IMG/VR virus record: IMGVR_UViG_3300035701_000205
Location: 1-29,047 of that record
Strand: one strand, 5' to 3'
Source of the DNA: a virus
DNA length: 29,047 nucleotides
In this document: piece after piece, positions 1 through 7,272 of the stretch
How positions within the stretch are numbered: position 1 is the first letter of the stretch
Layout: each line of letters opens with the position of its first letter
Translations under genes and position numbers: made by a program
The notes under the pieces: model-generated
Databases searched by the model: none
What the model was told of the DNA's origin: nothing
Seen by the model: only the letters and a program-made list of their open reading frames with translations

Positions 1-132
1 TTGTACATAGAGCTTGCCGGCGGTGCCCGGCGGTTCAAAGCAATGGTCGGCGTCGATGATGAAGTTGACACGAGAGGCACAATCGAGTTTCGCGTTCTGG
101 CGGATGTAGTTTTACAGTCAAAATGGGACTAA
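1..132 (+). pseudogene. 3' fragment of host NPCBM-domain gene, interrupted by the prophage
   Basis: The frame is open from base 1 to a TAA at 130-132. It reads LYIELAGGARRFKAMVGVDD, then EVDTRGTIEFRVLAD, then VVLQSKWD. The segment up to RVLAD matches the conserved core of the NPCBM domain (novel putative carbohydrate-binding module, found with glycoside hydrolases and common in Planctomycetota), where the family normally continues for some 40 more residues. The match ends at about residue 35, and the last eight codons look unrelated. I infer that the host gene was cut by insertion of the transposable phage at about base 105. The start of the gene lies left of the window and the rest of it should lie beyond the right end of the phage. 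Confidence 0.75.
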
Positions 133-152
133 TTCTGCGCAGATGGGACTAA
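105..152 (+). repeat. Putative phage left end with paired transposase-binding sites
   Basis: ATGGGACTAA occurs at 123-132 and again at 143-152, a spacing of exactly 20 bases. The pair lies 18 bases inside the position where the host gene is interrupted. Mu-family ends carry arrays of roughly 22-bp transposase-binding sites just inside a TG terminus. The placement fits, but the sites are assigned by position only. The matching right end, which should carry inverted copies, is not in the window. Confidence 0.5.
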
Positions 153-248
153 GCGAGACACTTGGTGGGGTGGGAAAAAAGTCAAGTCGGGATGATTTTG
201 TTAGATAAAGTGAAAAATTTCAAAAATTCTTAAAAAAAAATAGATTTT
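153..248. other. AT-rich, gene-free left-end segment
   Basis: No gene is visible between the putative end sites and the stop codon of the first leftward gene at 249. The stretch is strongly AT-rich, with a run of nine A (232-240) followed by T runs. On the minus strand this gives a long U-tract just downstream of the leftward operon, but I see no GC-rich stem before it. It may serve as a weak terminator or as bendable end DNA. Confidence 0.35.
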
Positions 249-698
249 TTACCATTTACCTTTGGGACAATGTTCATCCTTGATTCTTACTTTTGCTGGT
301 ATTAGGCATTTGCATATTGAGCACCATAAAGTTCTGCCAACTTTGTATTTCTTATCGCAAAGAAGGCAAAGTTGAATCCTCTTTTCGGCCAGTTCCTTTT
401 CTTTGCCGAGCAACATATTAATCCAACCTATTGCTATATTCCTGCCCTTGTACATTAGGGACTTTGCCTTGCCGCAGCAACCACCCTGCTTGGCCGTTGT
501 CTTTGTCGGGTTTATGATTTTCTTACTCGGCACCGTAAGGTGTCCCAAGTGGGGCTGGATTATTCTCTGCTCCTCCCTGCCGTCAATCCAGCAGCCGAAC
601 AGACAGCACCATGTCTGCTTGCCGCTTATGTGTTTGCACTTCTTGCATTCGGCAATCTGCTCAGCGGTGAATTCGGGTTTTGATATTTGATTACACAT
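249..698 (-). CDS. Cys-rich zinc-ribbon-like phage protein ending in CPKGKW
   Basis: This 149-aa protein has two cysteine clusters. The N-terminal one runs CKKCKHISGKQTWCCLFGC, and the C-terminal one has CLLC, then CSIC, then C and the terminal CPKGKW. The C-terminal pattern (two CxxC knuckles followed by CPxGKW at the very end) recurs in small phage-encoded proteins near tail genes, to my recollection. It probably binds zinc, and no function can be given. I start it at the ATG at 698, two bases after the stop of the upstream gene (701-703), because an upstream in-frame TTG would overlap that gene by more than 30 bases. It is the last gene of the leftward block and the closest to the phage end. 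Confidence 0.7.
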   Translation of the reverse strand: MCNQISKPEFTAEQIAECKKCKHISGKQTWCCLFGCWIDGREEQRIIQPHLGHLTVPSKKIINPTKTTAKQGGCCGKAKSLMYKGRNIAIGWINMLLGKEKELAEKRIQLCLLCDKKYKVGRTLWCSICKCLIPAKVRIKDEHCPKGKW

Positions 699-700
699 AC

Positions 701-2185
701 TTAACAAATCAAATTGCAACAGGCACTTGAACAAACATTGGCAATTGGATTATATTGCAAACCTATACCTTGAATATTTATTACAGTGAATGTAACATCT
801 CCATTTTCGCATACACAATCAGAATATGCAGTCCCCCATCCTGTTGCATCGGTTAATAAACTACCATTGCCCGTGATAATGCCATTATAATTAAATCCAA
901 CTATTGACCTTTCAATGGGGATATCATTAGAATCTAAAACTCGGAATCGAACTTCAACTCGTTTTTTCGGCGGGTCTGGAGGTTCACAAGATACTAAAGA
1001 TGCCAAACAATCGCTTATATGAACTTTTGTCAAACCTGGTGCGAAAGTAATAGTAGTCAAATAACCACCTGGACTATTTTCACAGAGTTTTGAGCACGCA
1101 GAGTCTAATTTCACTACTTTTTGCATATCATAAGTTGTATAAACATTACCCTCTTTATCCACATCAAGTCCCATCATAGAATAGTTCTGAGGGGATGGAA
1201 AGAAACATACTTCTACAAGGTTGGAAGTAAGTTTTATAAGACGAACAAATGCACCGATAAGAAGATTATCCTGATTATCTCTTCTTATTTCGCAAATTAC
1301 GACATTAGTCCCAGTTAAAATTATTGAGTTTATTTCGCTACCATATTTGTTATAAACTTTCACCGTTTTTGGGTTATAACCAACAACAATGTTTTCATTA
1401 CTTAAAACGATAATATCATTTGCTCCAGCAACTGGACTTGGAGTTGGAATCCGAAAAATAATGTTGCCATTTTTGTCTAATTTTGTAACACTATATGCTA
1501 CCGAATCAATTATGTAATTACTATGAGCCACATAAATGAAATTATTTGCATCAACCCAAAGACCTATGGTATCAAGATATGTTCCCACCACTATTTGTCT
1601 TCGCCATATAAGAGTATAAGAAGTTCCATTGTCTTGCAGTTTGTGCAAATTATATCCTTCGACATCTCGTCCCAAAGTGTAAATATATCCTTCACTATCC
1701 ATTTGGATTTTCTTGCCGTAATAAGCACACTCCTGACTGATGTAATCAAAGATGACATTATATTGCCAGAGAAGTCCAAAATCCGAATTCACCTTACAGA
1801 AAAAGAGATGACCAGCAATAAAATAAGGATAACCTAATCCTAGAATTAACATAAAATAAGTGCGATTAGCAGGCGAACCATATTCGTAATTATAAGAGCA
1901 ATTCGTTTTTAGATTATGCACAGGAGAAAGTGTTGTGCCAACAAATATAAGAGCACAGCAATCTGTTGGAATCTCGACCTGAAATTTGCCAGTGGAGAAG
2001 TTGATGCAACCATAGAAAGTATCGTTGCAAGCGGGGTCATCTGCACCGGAAAGCGTGAGGGCAACCTGTCCTGCGTGAATCCCCGTGAAAACCATACAGG
2101 CGGATTGTGCAAGGCAGGTCTCAAGGTTCTCAAAGGTTATCGTGCCAGCAGGAAAGGTGACACAACCATATACGGTTACGGACAT
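701..2185 (-). CDS. Large tail-associated adhesin-like protein with beta-propeller-type repeats
   Basis: The protein is 494 aa. The N-terminus (about 1-90) has two related Cys-containing segments, each with a YGC[VI]xF motif (residues 6 and 59). The middle (about 110-385) has repeated strands of the NHL/propeller type, such as IQMDSEGYIYTLG, LWVDANNFIYVAH and LDVDKEGNVYTTYD. The C-terminus (about 400-494) resembles a small beta-sandwich followed by a Cys-rich end (CSSACCNLIC). Such repeats suggest a surface-exposed binding protein, here most likely a tail fibre or receptor-binding component because of its neighbours. The ATG at 2185 lies directly after the stop of the upstream gene (2186-2188), so the genes are coupled. 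The exact function is not recognisable. Confidence 0.7.
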   Translation of the reverse strand: MSVTVYGCVTFPAGTITFENLETCLAQSACMVFTGIHAGQVALTLSGADDPACNDTFYGCINFSTGKFQVEIPTDCCALIFVGTTLSPVHNLKTNCSYNYEYGSPANRTYFMLILGLGYPYFIAGHLFFCKVNSDFGLLWQYNVIFDYISQECAYYGKKIQMDSEGYIYTLGRDVEGYNLHKLQDNGTSYTLIWRRQIVVGTYLDTIGLWVDANNFIYVAHSNYIIDSVAYSVTKLDKNGNIIFRIPTPSPVAGANDIIVLSNENIVVGYNPKTVKVYNKYGSEINSIILTGTNVVICEIRRDNQDNLLIGAFVRLIKLTSNLVEVCFFPSPQNYSMMGLDVDKEGNVYTTYDMQKVVKLDSACSKLCENSPGGYLTTITFAPGLTKVHISDCLASLVSCEPPDPPKKRVEVRFRVLDSNDIPIERSIVGFNYNGIITGNGSLLTDATGWGTAYSDCVCENGDVTFTVINIQGIGLQYNPIANVCSSACCNLIC

Positions 2186-2563
2186 TTATGCACACACAAA
2201 AACTTTCTGGAATCCCCAGAGACATCGCCATTTGTCATTATGTTTGAAAACTACAATATCTTGGTCATTGGCAAGATGAGGCCAGGCATTATCAAGATTC
2301 CCGCCACCACAAATATCGCAATATACGGTCACGTTTGCTTCATCTCCCGATGTTATCTCCACATCATCGGAATCGAGCAGGTTGCAAACGATAGTCGCAG
2401 CTGCCCCTGCTGCCGCCGTAGTCCTCGCCCTGCGAATGGGGCTGCCTGCGGAGGCACGAAGGGCCCTTGTTTTTTGAATAAGTTCAGGGGAGGATAATCG
2501 TTCTTTATTAGCGGCGGCATTTGATTCTTTGACTGATTCCAGAATTTTTGAAAGGTCACTCAT
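2186..2563 (-). CDS. Unknown phage tail-region protein
   Basis: This 125-aa protein starts at an ATG overlapping the stop of the FN3-domain gene upstream. The first ~55 residues are hydrophilic and Ala/Arg-rich (ALRASAGSPIRRARTTAAAG), probably helical or disordered. The rest is beta-like with Cys residues (VYCDICGGG) and a C-terminal KWRCLWGFQKVFVC stretch. I do not recognise the family. Because it lies between two adhesin-like genes in a tightly packed leftward series, it is likely an accessory or chaperone of the fibre, which is inference only. Confidence 0.6.
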   Translation of the reverse strand: MSDLSKILESVKESNAAANKERLSSPELIQKTRALRASAGSPIRRARTTAAAGAAATIVCNLLDSDDVEITSGDEANVTVYCDICGGGNLDNAWPHLANDQDIVVFKHNDKWRCLWGFQKVFVCA

Positions 2564-3405
2564 ATTTCTTCTACCACCGCTTCCAATCCTGTAATAACAG
2601 GTGGGCCAACAGCATCTGCAGTCGCAGATATTATGTTTGTATTCTGAGATTCGCCGAATCCTTCGGCGTAACTACGGACCCCGAATTGACATTTTTGTCC
2701 ATCCTCGAATTCAGAAGAGGTCCATGTAAATTCGCCATAGCCGCCTACGAGATAAGTAACTGTGTCGAGCAATGTCCATTCACCATCCTCAATCAAATAT
2801 ATCTTGAATCCGGTTGGAGGTATTTCCTGATCAGCAGTATTATATCGCCATCTTATTTTGAATTTCCCGCCGGCGATAGGAGTAATAGCTAAGTCCATCG
2901 GCGGATTAGGACATAGAGGGACCATATTTCCCTCTGCATCGATGACCACCTGGCAGAGGGGGCTATCTTTTGATTCTTTACCACATTTACTTACTTGCCG
3001 GCGGATATAATGCCAGATTGTGCCGGGAGGTAATACTTGATTTGGAATCGCGATAGAATCCGCGTCTAATAGCATTTCTGCCTGGATATTCTCATAATCT
3101 ACGTTTCCATCCTGGCCGCAATAAATATGGTGATGGGCGAGAGGGCCGTGCATGTCACCCCAACCGGTGTATCCGTATGCGGGTTCGTATATAGCGGATA
3201 TTTTGTCTACGCTGTTCCAGAAGCCGGACAGGTAGACTCCCTTGGTCAATGATACCATCCAGGCGGTTTCATCGGGCCAATACCAATGCCAGAACCCTTT
3301 GGTGGTGTTGTGATAGCACTTCTCACCGTTGTAGGTGCCTTCCTCGACGAAGTAACCTACAGAATCAGGGGAAAGTGTTCCGGTAAATTCGAGAATTTCC
3401 GCCAT
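2560..3405 (-). CDS. Tail-associated protein with C-terminal fibronectin type III-like domain
   Basis: The protein is 281 aa. The N-terminal ~155 residues form a Trp/Tyr-rich beta domain (for example GFWHWYWPDETAWMVSLTKG) that looks like a small carbohydrate-binding or fibre domain, family not identified. From about 165 to 265 comes a fibronectin type III-like sandwich starting with PPMDLAITPIAGGKFKIRW and continuing with GFKIYLIEDGEWTL and CQFGVRSYAEG. FN3 and Ig-like domains are common on phage virion surfaces, where they bind carbohydrate weakly. It begins a new block after a 111-bp gap that holds a hairpin, so it may have its own expression. Confidence 0.65.
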   Translation of the reverse strand: MAEILEFTGTLSPDSVGYFVEEGTYNGEKCYHNTTKGFWHWYWPDETAWMVSLTKGVYLSGFWNSVDKISAIYEPAYGYTGWGDMHGPLAHHHIYCGQDGNVDYENIQAEMLLDADSIAIPNQVLPPGTIWHYIRRQVSKCGKESKDSPLCQVVIDAEGNMVPLCPNPPMDLAITPIAGGKFKIRWRYNTADQEIPPTGFKIYLIEDGEWTLLDTVTYLVGGYGEFTWTSSEFEDGQKCQFGVRSYAEGFGESQNTNIISATADAVGPPVITGLEAVVEEI

Positions 3406-3420
3406 TTATGGGCTCGATTA

Positions 3421-3457
3421 AAGGGTTATTATGATTATATTAATAACCTTTTTTTAT
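3421..3457 (+). terminator. Hairpin with T-run between tail genes (possibly bidirectional)
   Basis: GGTTATTA at 3424-3431 and TAATAACC at 3441-3448 are perfect inverted arms around a 9-base loop. The stem extends to about 11 pairs and is followed by seven T on the plus strand. It is AT-rich and therefore weak. For leftward transcripts, the direction of the genes here, the tail after the stem is only CCCTTTAAT, so it would act more as a pause or partial terminator between the 272-aa and 281-aa genes. Confidence 0.45.
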
Positions 3458-3516
3458 GGTAATAAAGGGCCTTAAATAATCTGATAAATCTTAAAAATAC
3501 GGCATCGGTTATGTAA

Positions 3517-4329
3517 TTAAACGTTGGCTAAAGTTCCGAATACATCTACCGTGCAGGTACAGGCGCTGCCGGCGGCAGTTGTAACATTAATGACAAAAAT
3601 CTCGCCGGCGGTATATTCAATTATCGCCGGTGGTGTGGCATTCGGCACCGGCGTTAATTTGGCTGCCTTGCCGGCGGCATTTAGATTCGATAGTGTTTGT
3701 GCATCCAGAAAATCCGTCTTGGCTGTGCTCTTGCCGAAGGTAGCAACGGCATTGCCAGCAGTCGCGGATAACTTGCGAATCTTGATGTGGTCAACAACCA
3801 ATTTTTTGCCTGTGGGCACTGTATAAAGATTCGTAGAAGCCACCGAGTTCAGATTGACGGAATCCACGCTTGATAGCAGAAGAATCGGGTTTGAAAAATG
3901 TAAAAACGTCTGGCCCCGCAGGTCTCGAATCGCCGTGATTATTCCCTCGGAATCGACATCAATTTCTGCAAGTTTGATATGTTCGGTTGTAGGCCATCCG
4001 CTGCCATCTATCCCTGAGCCAATGGTATTATCGGATTTAAGCCAGATATAGGTTGTATCATTATCTGTCGGGTTAATTGAGCTGCCGGGTGTGTAGGTCT
4101 TTACCTCTCCTTTATAATTATAATCTCCACCTGCTACATTGAAAGTGGTTGGTGTTGCGCAATAAACGGCTAATGCCCCGGGCCAGTCCAATCGGTTCAA
4201 GAATCCCCAGACGAACCGCTTAAATTCCGTTATCCAGGGAGCGATATTCTCCGGCACAATTTCCAATCCGCGATCTGACAGGTAATCATCAATCTCGGTT
4301 TCTGTCGGGTATCCGCGTTCCATTGTCAT
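3517..4329 (-). CDS. Phage tail fibre-like protein
   Basis: This protein is 270 aa from the ATG at 4329, which has AAGGAA about 8 bases upstream; an in-frame TTG lies six bases earlier and an ATG six bases later. Residues ~1-45 form a helical lead (YPTETEIDDYLSDRGLEIVP). These are followed by DWPGALAVYCATPTTFNVAG and DNDTTYIWLKSDNTIGSG, a pattern frequent in phage fibre or baseplate-adjacent proteins that place a thin beta domain on a shaft. The rest is Ala/Thr-rich beta sequence ending in TCTVDVFGTLANV. It lies ten to sixteen bases from the upstream gene, at the head of the adhesin block. The fibre role is inferred from composition and context. Confidence 0.65.
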   Translation of the reverse strand: MTMERGYPTETEIDDYLSDRGLEIVPENIAPWITEFKRFVWGFLNRLDWPGALAVYCATPTTFNVAGGDYNYKGEVKTYTPGSSINPTDNDTTYIWLKSDNTIGSGIDGSGWPTTEHIKLAEIDVDSEGIITAIRDLRGQTFLHFSNPILLLSSVDSVNLNSVASTNLYTVPTGKKLVVDHIKIRKLSATAGNAVATFGKSTAKTDFLDAQTLSNLNAAGKAAKLTPVPNATPPAIIEYTAGEIFVINVTTAAGSACTCTVDVFGTLANV

Positions 4330-4344
4330 TATCAATTTCCTTTC

Positions 4345-4608
4345 TCATTCTCTTTTTAGCGGCAAAACATTCAAGTCGCTTATCACGATTTGTAAATTTA
4401 ATCTCTTCGCCAGAACTACCAATTGTGCCAATGTTGGTTGTGCATTCATATCGACCGGCCAGCCCACCGGCAACTTAAACCCGAGGTCTAATATATTAAG
4501 GTCGGTCCCTAATCCACCTGTATTTAATTGTCTGATGATCTGGTCGGCCAATCGCATCCTTATCCCGGCATCCAACTCCAGCACCAGCATTTCATTGGGG
4601 TCAGTCAT
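4345..4608 (-). CDS. Small unknown early phage protein
   Basis: This 87-aa protein starts at an ATG overlapping the stop codon of the winged-helix gene (TAATG), so translation is coupled. The sequence alternates an acidic helix (MLVLELDAGIRMRLADQIIRQ), a Pro/Gly segment (GFKLPVGWPVDMN) and a C-terminal helix-strand (LAQLVVLAKRLNLQIVISDL). No catalytic motif or cysteine is visible and I do not recognise the family. Its position between the transposition accessory genes and the tail-fibre block gives no clear role. Confidence 0.6.
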   Translation of the reverse strand: MTDPNEMLVLELDAGIRMRLADQIIRQLNTGGLGTDLNILDLGFKLPVGWPVDMNAQPTLAQLVVLAKRLNLQIVISDLNVLPLKRE

Positions 4609-4976
4609 TAGCCGATTCCTATTGTCATTTTCTGCCCGAAAAGGATTCCCTGGCCAGTGGCATCGGCCAACATTCGTTTTCGTTTATATGTTTCGGCGAG
4701 AATTATTTTGGCATCAATCTGCCTGCCTTCCAGGTAATCCCGCCATAAGGCCAGGTCATCAGTCAACCAGTATCCTTCGCTTAAAGTTGCAACAATTTTC
4801 GCACCGGCCTTACGAAGTTGTTCAATAATCGCCCGCACGTGCCGTCTTTGTGTCTCGCGGCAGCCGGGAAGATATAATCTTGATGCAATTTCAGCGGCCG
4901 TTAATGGCGTTCCTGTTTCTTTAAGAATCGTCAGGCACCTGGCCAAGTCAGAGGTTGTTACGTTTATTCCATTCAT
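4608..4976 (-). CDS. Winged-helix-like small phage protein
   Basis: The protein is 122 aa. Residues ~5-75 read like a winged helix: LARCLTILKETG, then TPLTAAEIASRLYLPGCRET, a recognition-type helix QRRHVRAIIEQLRKAGAKI, and a wing VATLSEGYWLTDD. This arrangement is typical of small phage DNA-binding proteins that follow Gam in Mu-like early operons. The C-terminus (DATGQGILFGQKM) is a flexible tail. The ATG at 4976 overlaps the Gam stop codon by four bases. A role in regulating or assisting replication by transposition is plausible but inferred. Confidence 0.65.
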   Translation of the reverse strand: MNGINVTTSDLARCLTILKETGTPLTAAEIASRLYLPGCRETQRRHVRAIIEQLRKAGAKIVATLSEGYWLTDDLALWRDYLEGRQIDAKIILAETYKRKRMLADATGQGILFGQKMTIGIG

Positions 4977-5494
4977 TTCAGGTCCGCCGCTTTTATAATA
5001 TTTGGCTCAACGAAGAAGATGTCCTTTTCCTCCCGCTGAGCCGAGACTGAAGCTAATTCATCGTCCGTGAGCTTCGCCATTGCCTCTTTATCGATGGATT
5101 CTTTTGTGCGAACAACCTGTTTGATTTTCGATGGTGAGAATAGTTCCTTGATAAGGGATAGCGTCTCTTTGCAGGTGGTGATAAAGGTGCTTTTTCGCCA
5201 GCCGAGGATCCCGAAATTTAGTTTCCGGCTGCGCAGTTTGCCAAAATCATCAGGATGGTTTGTGGCAAATGCCTCCATGCTTCGCATATAAAGTTCTATT
5301 TTATCCTGAGCAATTTCTACTGCTAAAACAAGGTCCTTCTTTGCATCCTCGATTTTAGTCTTGGCTAATAATTCCGCCTGTTGAATGCGGGTTTGTAATT
5401 GCCCTATTCGCAGGACCAACTCATCTACCTGCTGCCAATCTTTGATAATAATGAGAGGTATTTCTTTTGATTTAACTCGCCTGTTTTTGGCCAT
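4973..5494 (-). CDS. gam: Mu Gam-like host-nuclease inhibitor protein
   Basis: This 173-aa protein matches the Mu Gam family in length and layout. A leading basic segment is followed by a long helical hairpin (residues ~20-80: QVDELVLRIGQLQTRIQQAE and continuing). Then comes the characteristic LNFGILGWRKSTF strand region, a helix LSLIKELFSPSKIKQVVRTK, ESIDKEAMAKL, and a final KDIFFVEPN. Mu Gam is a dimer that binds double-stranded DNA ends, shields them from exonucleases and resembles Ku. The gene overlaps the GemA-like gene by 23 bases and is followed at once by the winged-helix gene, as in Mu-like early operons. Confidence 0.88.
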   Translation of the reverse strand: MAKNRRVKSKEIPLIIIKDWQQVDELVLRIGQLQTRIQQAELLAKTKIEDAKKDLVLAVEIAQDKIELYMRSMEAFATNHPDDFGKLRSRKLNFGILGWRKSTFITTCKETLSLIKELFSPSKIKQVVRTKESIDKEAMAKLTDDELASVSAQREEKDIFFVEPNIIKAADLK

Positions 5495-5990
5495 CCCTGG
5501 CTCCCTTAATTTTGGTTTTTAGATCCTGTAGATTACAACAAGATTTTCCTATCCTCCTTACTACCATCGCCTTCAATGCCTCAATGAGGTCGTAAGCTTG
5601 TTTAGCAGTTAATGCTGGTAAATATTGGATTTTATCGGCGGTCATTCTTCTTATAAACCCTTCAAGTTGAATGTCATTCCAACCGATATCGCCGATAAGA
5701 TGGCGGATCGCCTCCTGCTGGGCGAAACTTATCTCATCTGTTGTCCTGATGATTTTGTTCCTGAAAAAGTTTTCACCCTTGCCCGGCATCCGGAACCCTA
5801 AAGATTCGCATATCGCCAGTAGGTCATCGAGTTGGCGATTGGTCAGTTGTTTGCAGCTCGTCACCGGCCGTTTGTTGTATTGTTTATACTGGCCGAGCAA
5901 CAAACGATACCTGCCGTCAAATCGTCTGCTGCGGATTCCTGCGGCCCTAACCGCCGTTTGAACGAGTTTTACTTGATTATTATTGAGCAT
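5472..5990 (-). CDS. GemA-like (Mu gp16 / DUF1018) regulatory protein
   Basis: The protein is 172 aa. The N-terminus KLVQTAVRAAGIRSRRFDGR, followed by YRLLLGQY, and the central LDDLLAICESLGFRMPGKG match the gp16/GemA family of Mu-like phages. The C-terminal region has the usual LTAKQAYDLIEALKAMVVRR segment. Mu GemA is reported to alter host gene expression and DNA topology, and its precise action in other phages is unclear. The gene starts inside the 3' end of the 54-aa peptide gene (11-base overlap) and overlaps gam downstream, so it belongs to the same leftward transcript. Confidence 0.82.
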   Translation of the reverse strand: MLNNNQVKLVQTAVRAAGIRSRRFDGRYRLLLGQYKQYNKRPVTSCKQLTNRQLDDLLAICESLGFRMPGKGENFFRNKIIRTTDEISFAQQEAIRHLIGDIGWNDIQLEGFIRRMTADKIQYLPALTAKQAYDLIEALKAMVVRRIGKSCCNLQDLKTKIKGARDGQKQAS

Positions 5991-6144
5991 TTAATTTTCT
6001 ACTTTTAGCCAATTCTTTATCCCAGTGATTAACAGATTCTTCTAAACTATGAATCGGCTTATTACAATGAACACAAGTCTTATGTCTTAAAGAACTTAAT
6101 ATGACGACTATATAGCTTGATGGACTTTTCAATATATGAATCAT
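5980..6144 (-). CDS. 54-aa Cys/His peptide between MuB and GemA
   Basis: This small gene reads MIHILKSPSSYIVVILSSLR, then HKTCVHCNKPIHSLEESVNH, then WDKELAKSRKLNAQ. The ATG at 6144 follows the MuB stop codon (TAA, 6145-6147) without a gap, and GGCAGG lies just before that stop. It overlaps the GemA-like gene by 11 bases, the same overlap style as its neighbours, which supports it as real. The core HKTCVHCNKPIH looks like a short zinc knuckle (CxxC with flanking His). No function is known to me, but the position suggests an accessory to replicative transposition. Confidence 0.65.
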   Translation of the reverse strand: MIHILKSPSSYIVVILSSLRHKTCVHCNKPIHSLEESVNHWDKELAKSRKLNAQ

Positions 6145-7272
6145 TTATCCTGCCTTTGCAACTGCCTGTTCTTCTTCCTCGGTTTCTTCTTTTGTGGCCA
6201 ACGGCAGCCGGACCTTAACCGGCAGGTCGAGCTCTTCTATTATTTTTAATATTCCTTGTGAATCGATAATTCCTTCTCGAATAATTTTGGATGAGATATG
6301 CATGGCTGCTATTATATGGCCGCAGGTCCGCAATCTGCCGCTGCGTCCGGTCTTGCAGATTTTTTGTAATGTTTTCACCCCATCGCCTGTAAGTTTTAGA
6401 CCGCCATATTCATAAAGTTGTCGGAGGTCATCTACCGTATAAAGCCCGCCGTCTTTGGTCGATGCCTTGGCGTCAAGGTCCAGCACTGCCATAAGCCGGG
6501 ATGTGAACTGGTCCAGGGATTCGTAACCTCTTCGCGTGGTCGGTTGCATAACGGTATCTAATAAATGTCTGTTACCTGCGAGGACCAGCGGGCATCTGGA
6601 TTTGACGACTATAATCTGTCGAAGTTGGTTGAGCTGCTTGATGGTCAAGCTCGAGGCTTCATCTAACATAATTATGATGTGTCGGTTCTGCAAGTTGTCG
6701 ATAAGCCGTCGCGTTACGCTGGCTAATGACCCGGATGAATCGATACCCAACTTGTGAGCAATCTCGGCGAACAGCATTGTCGAGGTCATTGCATCATCGA
6801 ATTCGACAAAGACGGTGTTTTTATTTGCTTCGGCATATTGTTTCAAACAGTAGCTTTTTCCGTGCCCACCATCCCCTACGATAATGCCTATTTTGCCCTC
6901 TTCGTTCTTATCGCTGAATGACTCCGTTTGGGTTATAAGCGTGCGGATTTTTATCGCAACCGAGGTTTCAATATACGGCAATTTTTTGACCCGCGTTTCG
7001 TGTCTCGAAACGGAATTTATCAGATTCACAACCTTATTGACAAGGTCGGTGAGATTGCCCTTATATTTGCCGGCGAGGAACTGGCTGATTTGCGCAGGGC
7101 TTACCCCGATCGCCTCCGCCGCTTTTGACTGGCTCCAGTTACGCTCTTTCAAAAAGGCCTGCAGAGACTCTGCTATTTTTTTCGCCTTCTGTTGGTTCAG
7201 GTCCATCGGAATCCTTTCTGTTATTATCTGGCTGTCCTTTTCCATCTCCTGCTGGATATTATTTTCATTCAT
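6145..7272 (-). CDS. MuB-like AAA+ ATPase, transposition target-selection protein
   Basis: The protein is 375 aa, somewhat longer than Mu B. Residues ~41-70 form a Cro-type helix-turn-helix (NWSQSKAAEAIGVSPAQISQ). The ATPase core has Walker A GDGGHGKS (133-140), Walker B IIIMLDEA (199-206) and a sensor strand LVLAGN (229-234). MuB coats target DNA as an ATP-dependent filament, delivers target to MuA and enforces target immunity. The ATG overlaps the end of the transposase gene by eight bases, so A and B are translationally coupled. The C-terminal ~30 residues are Glu-rich (KEETEEEEQAVAKAG) and look unstructured. Confidence 0.9.
   Translation of the reverse strand: MNENNIQQEMEKDSQIITERIPMDLNQQKAKKIAESLQAFLKERNWSQSKAAEAIGVSPAQISQFLAGKYKGNLTDLVNKVVNLINSVSRHETRVKKLPYIETSVAIKIRTLITQTESFSDKNEEGKIGIIVGDGGHGKSYCLKQYAEANKNTVFVEFDDAMTSTMLFAEIAHKLGIDSSGSLASVTRRLIDNLQNRHIIIMLDEASSLTIKQLNQLRQIIVVKSRCPLVLAGNRHLLDTVMQPTTRRGYESLDQFTSRLMAVLDLDAKASTKDGGLYTVDDLRQLYEYGGLKLTGDGVKTLQKICKTGRSGRLRTCGHIIAAMHISSKIIREGIIDSQGILKIIEELDLPVKVRLPLATKEETEEEEQAVAKAG

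Noticed and set aside
1916-2497. A 193-codon plus-strand frame opposite the adhesin genes
   Set aside because: It runs against the direction of all neighbours and overlaps two leftward genes that abut exactly. It has no ribosome site or recognisable domain.
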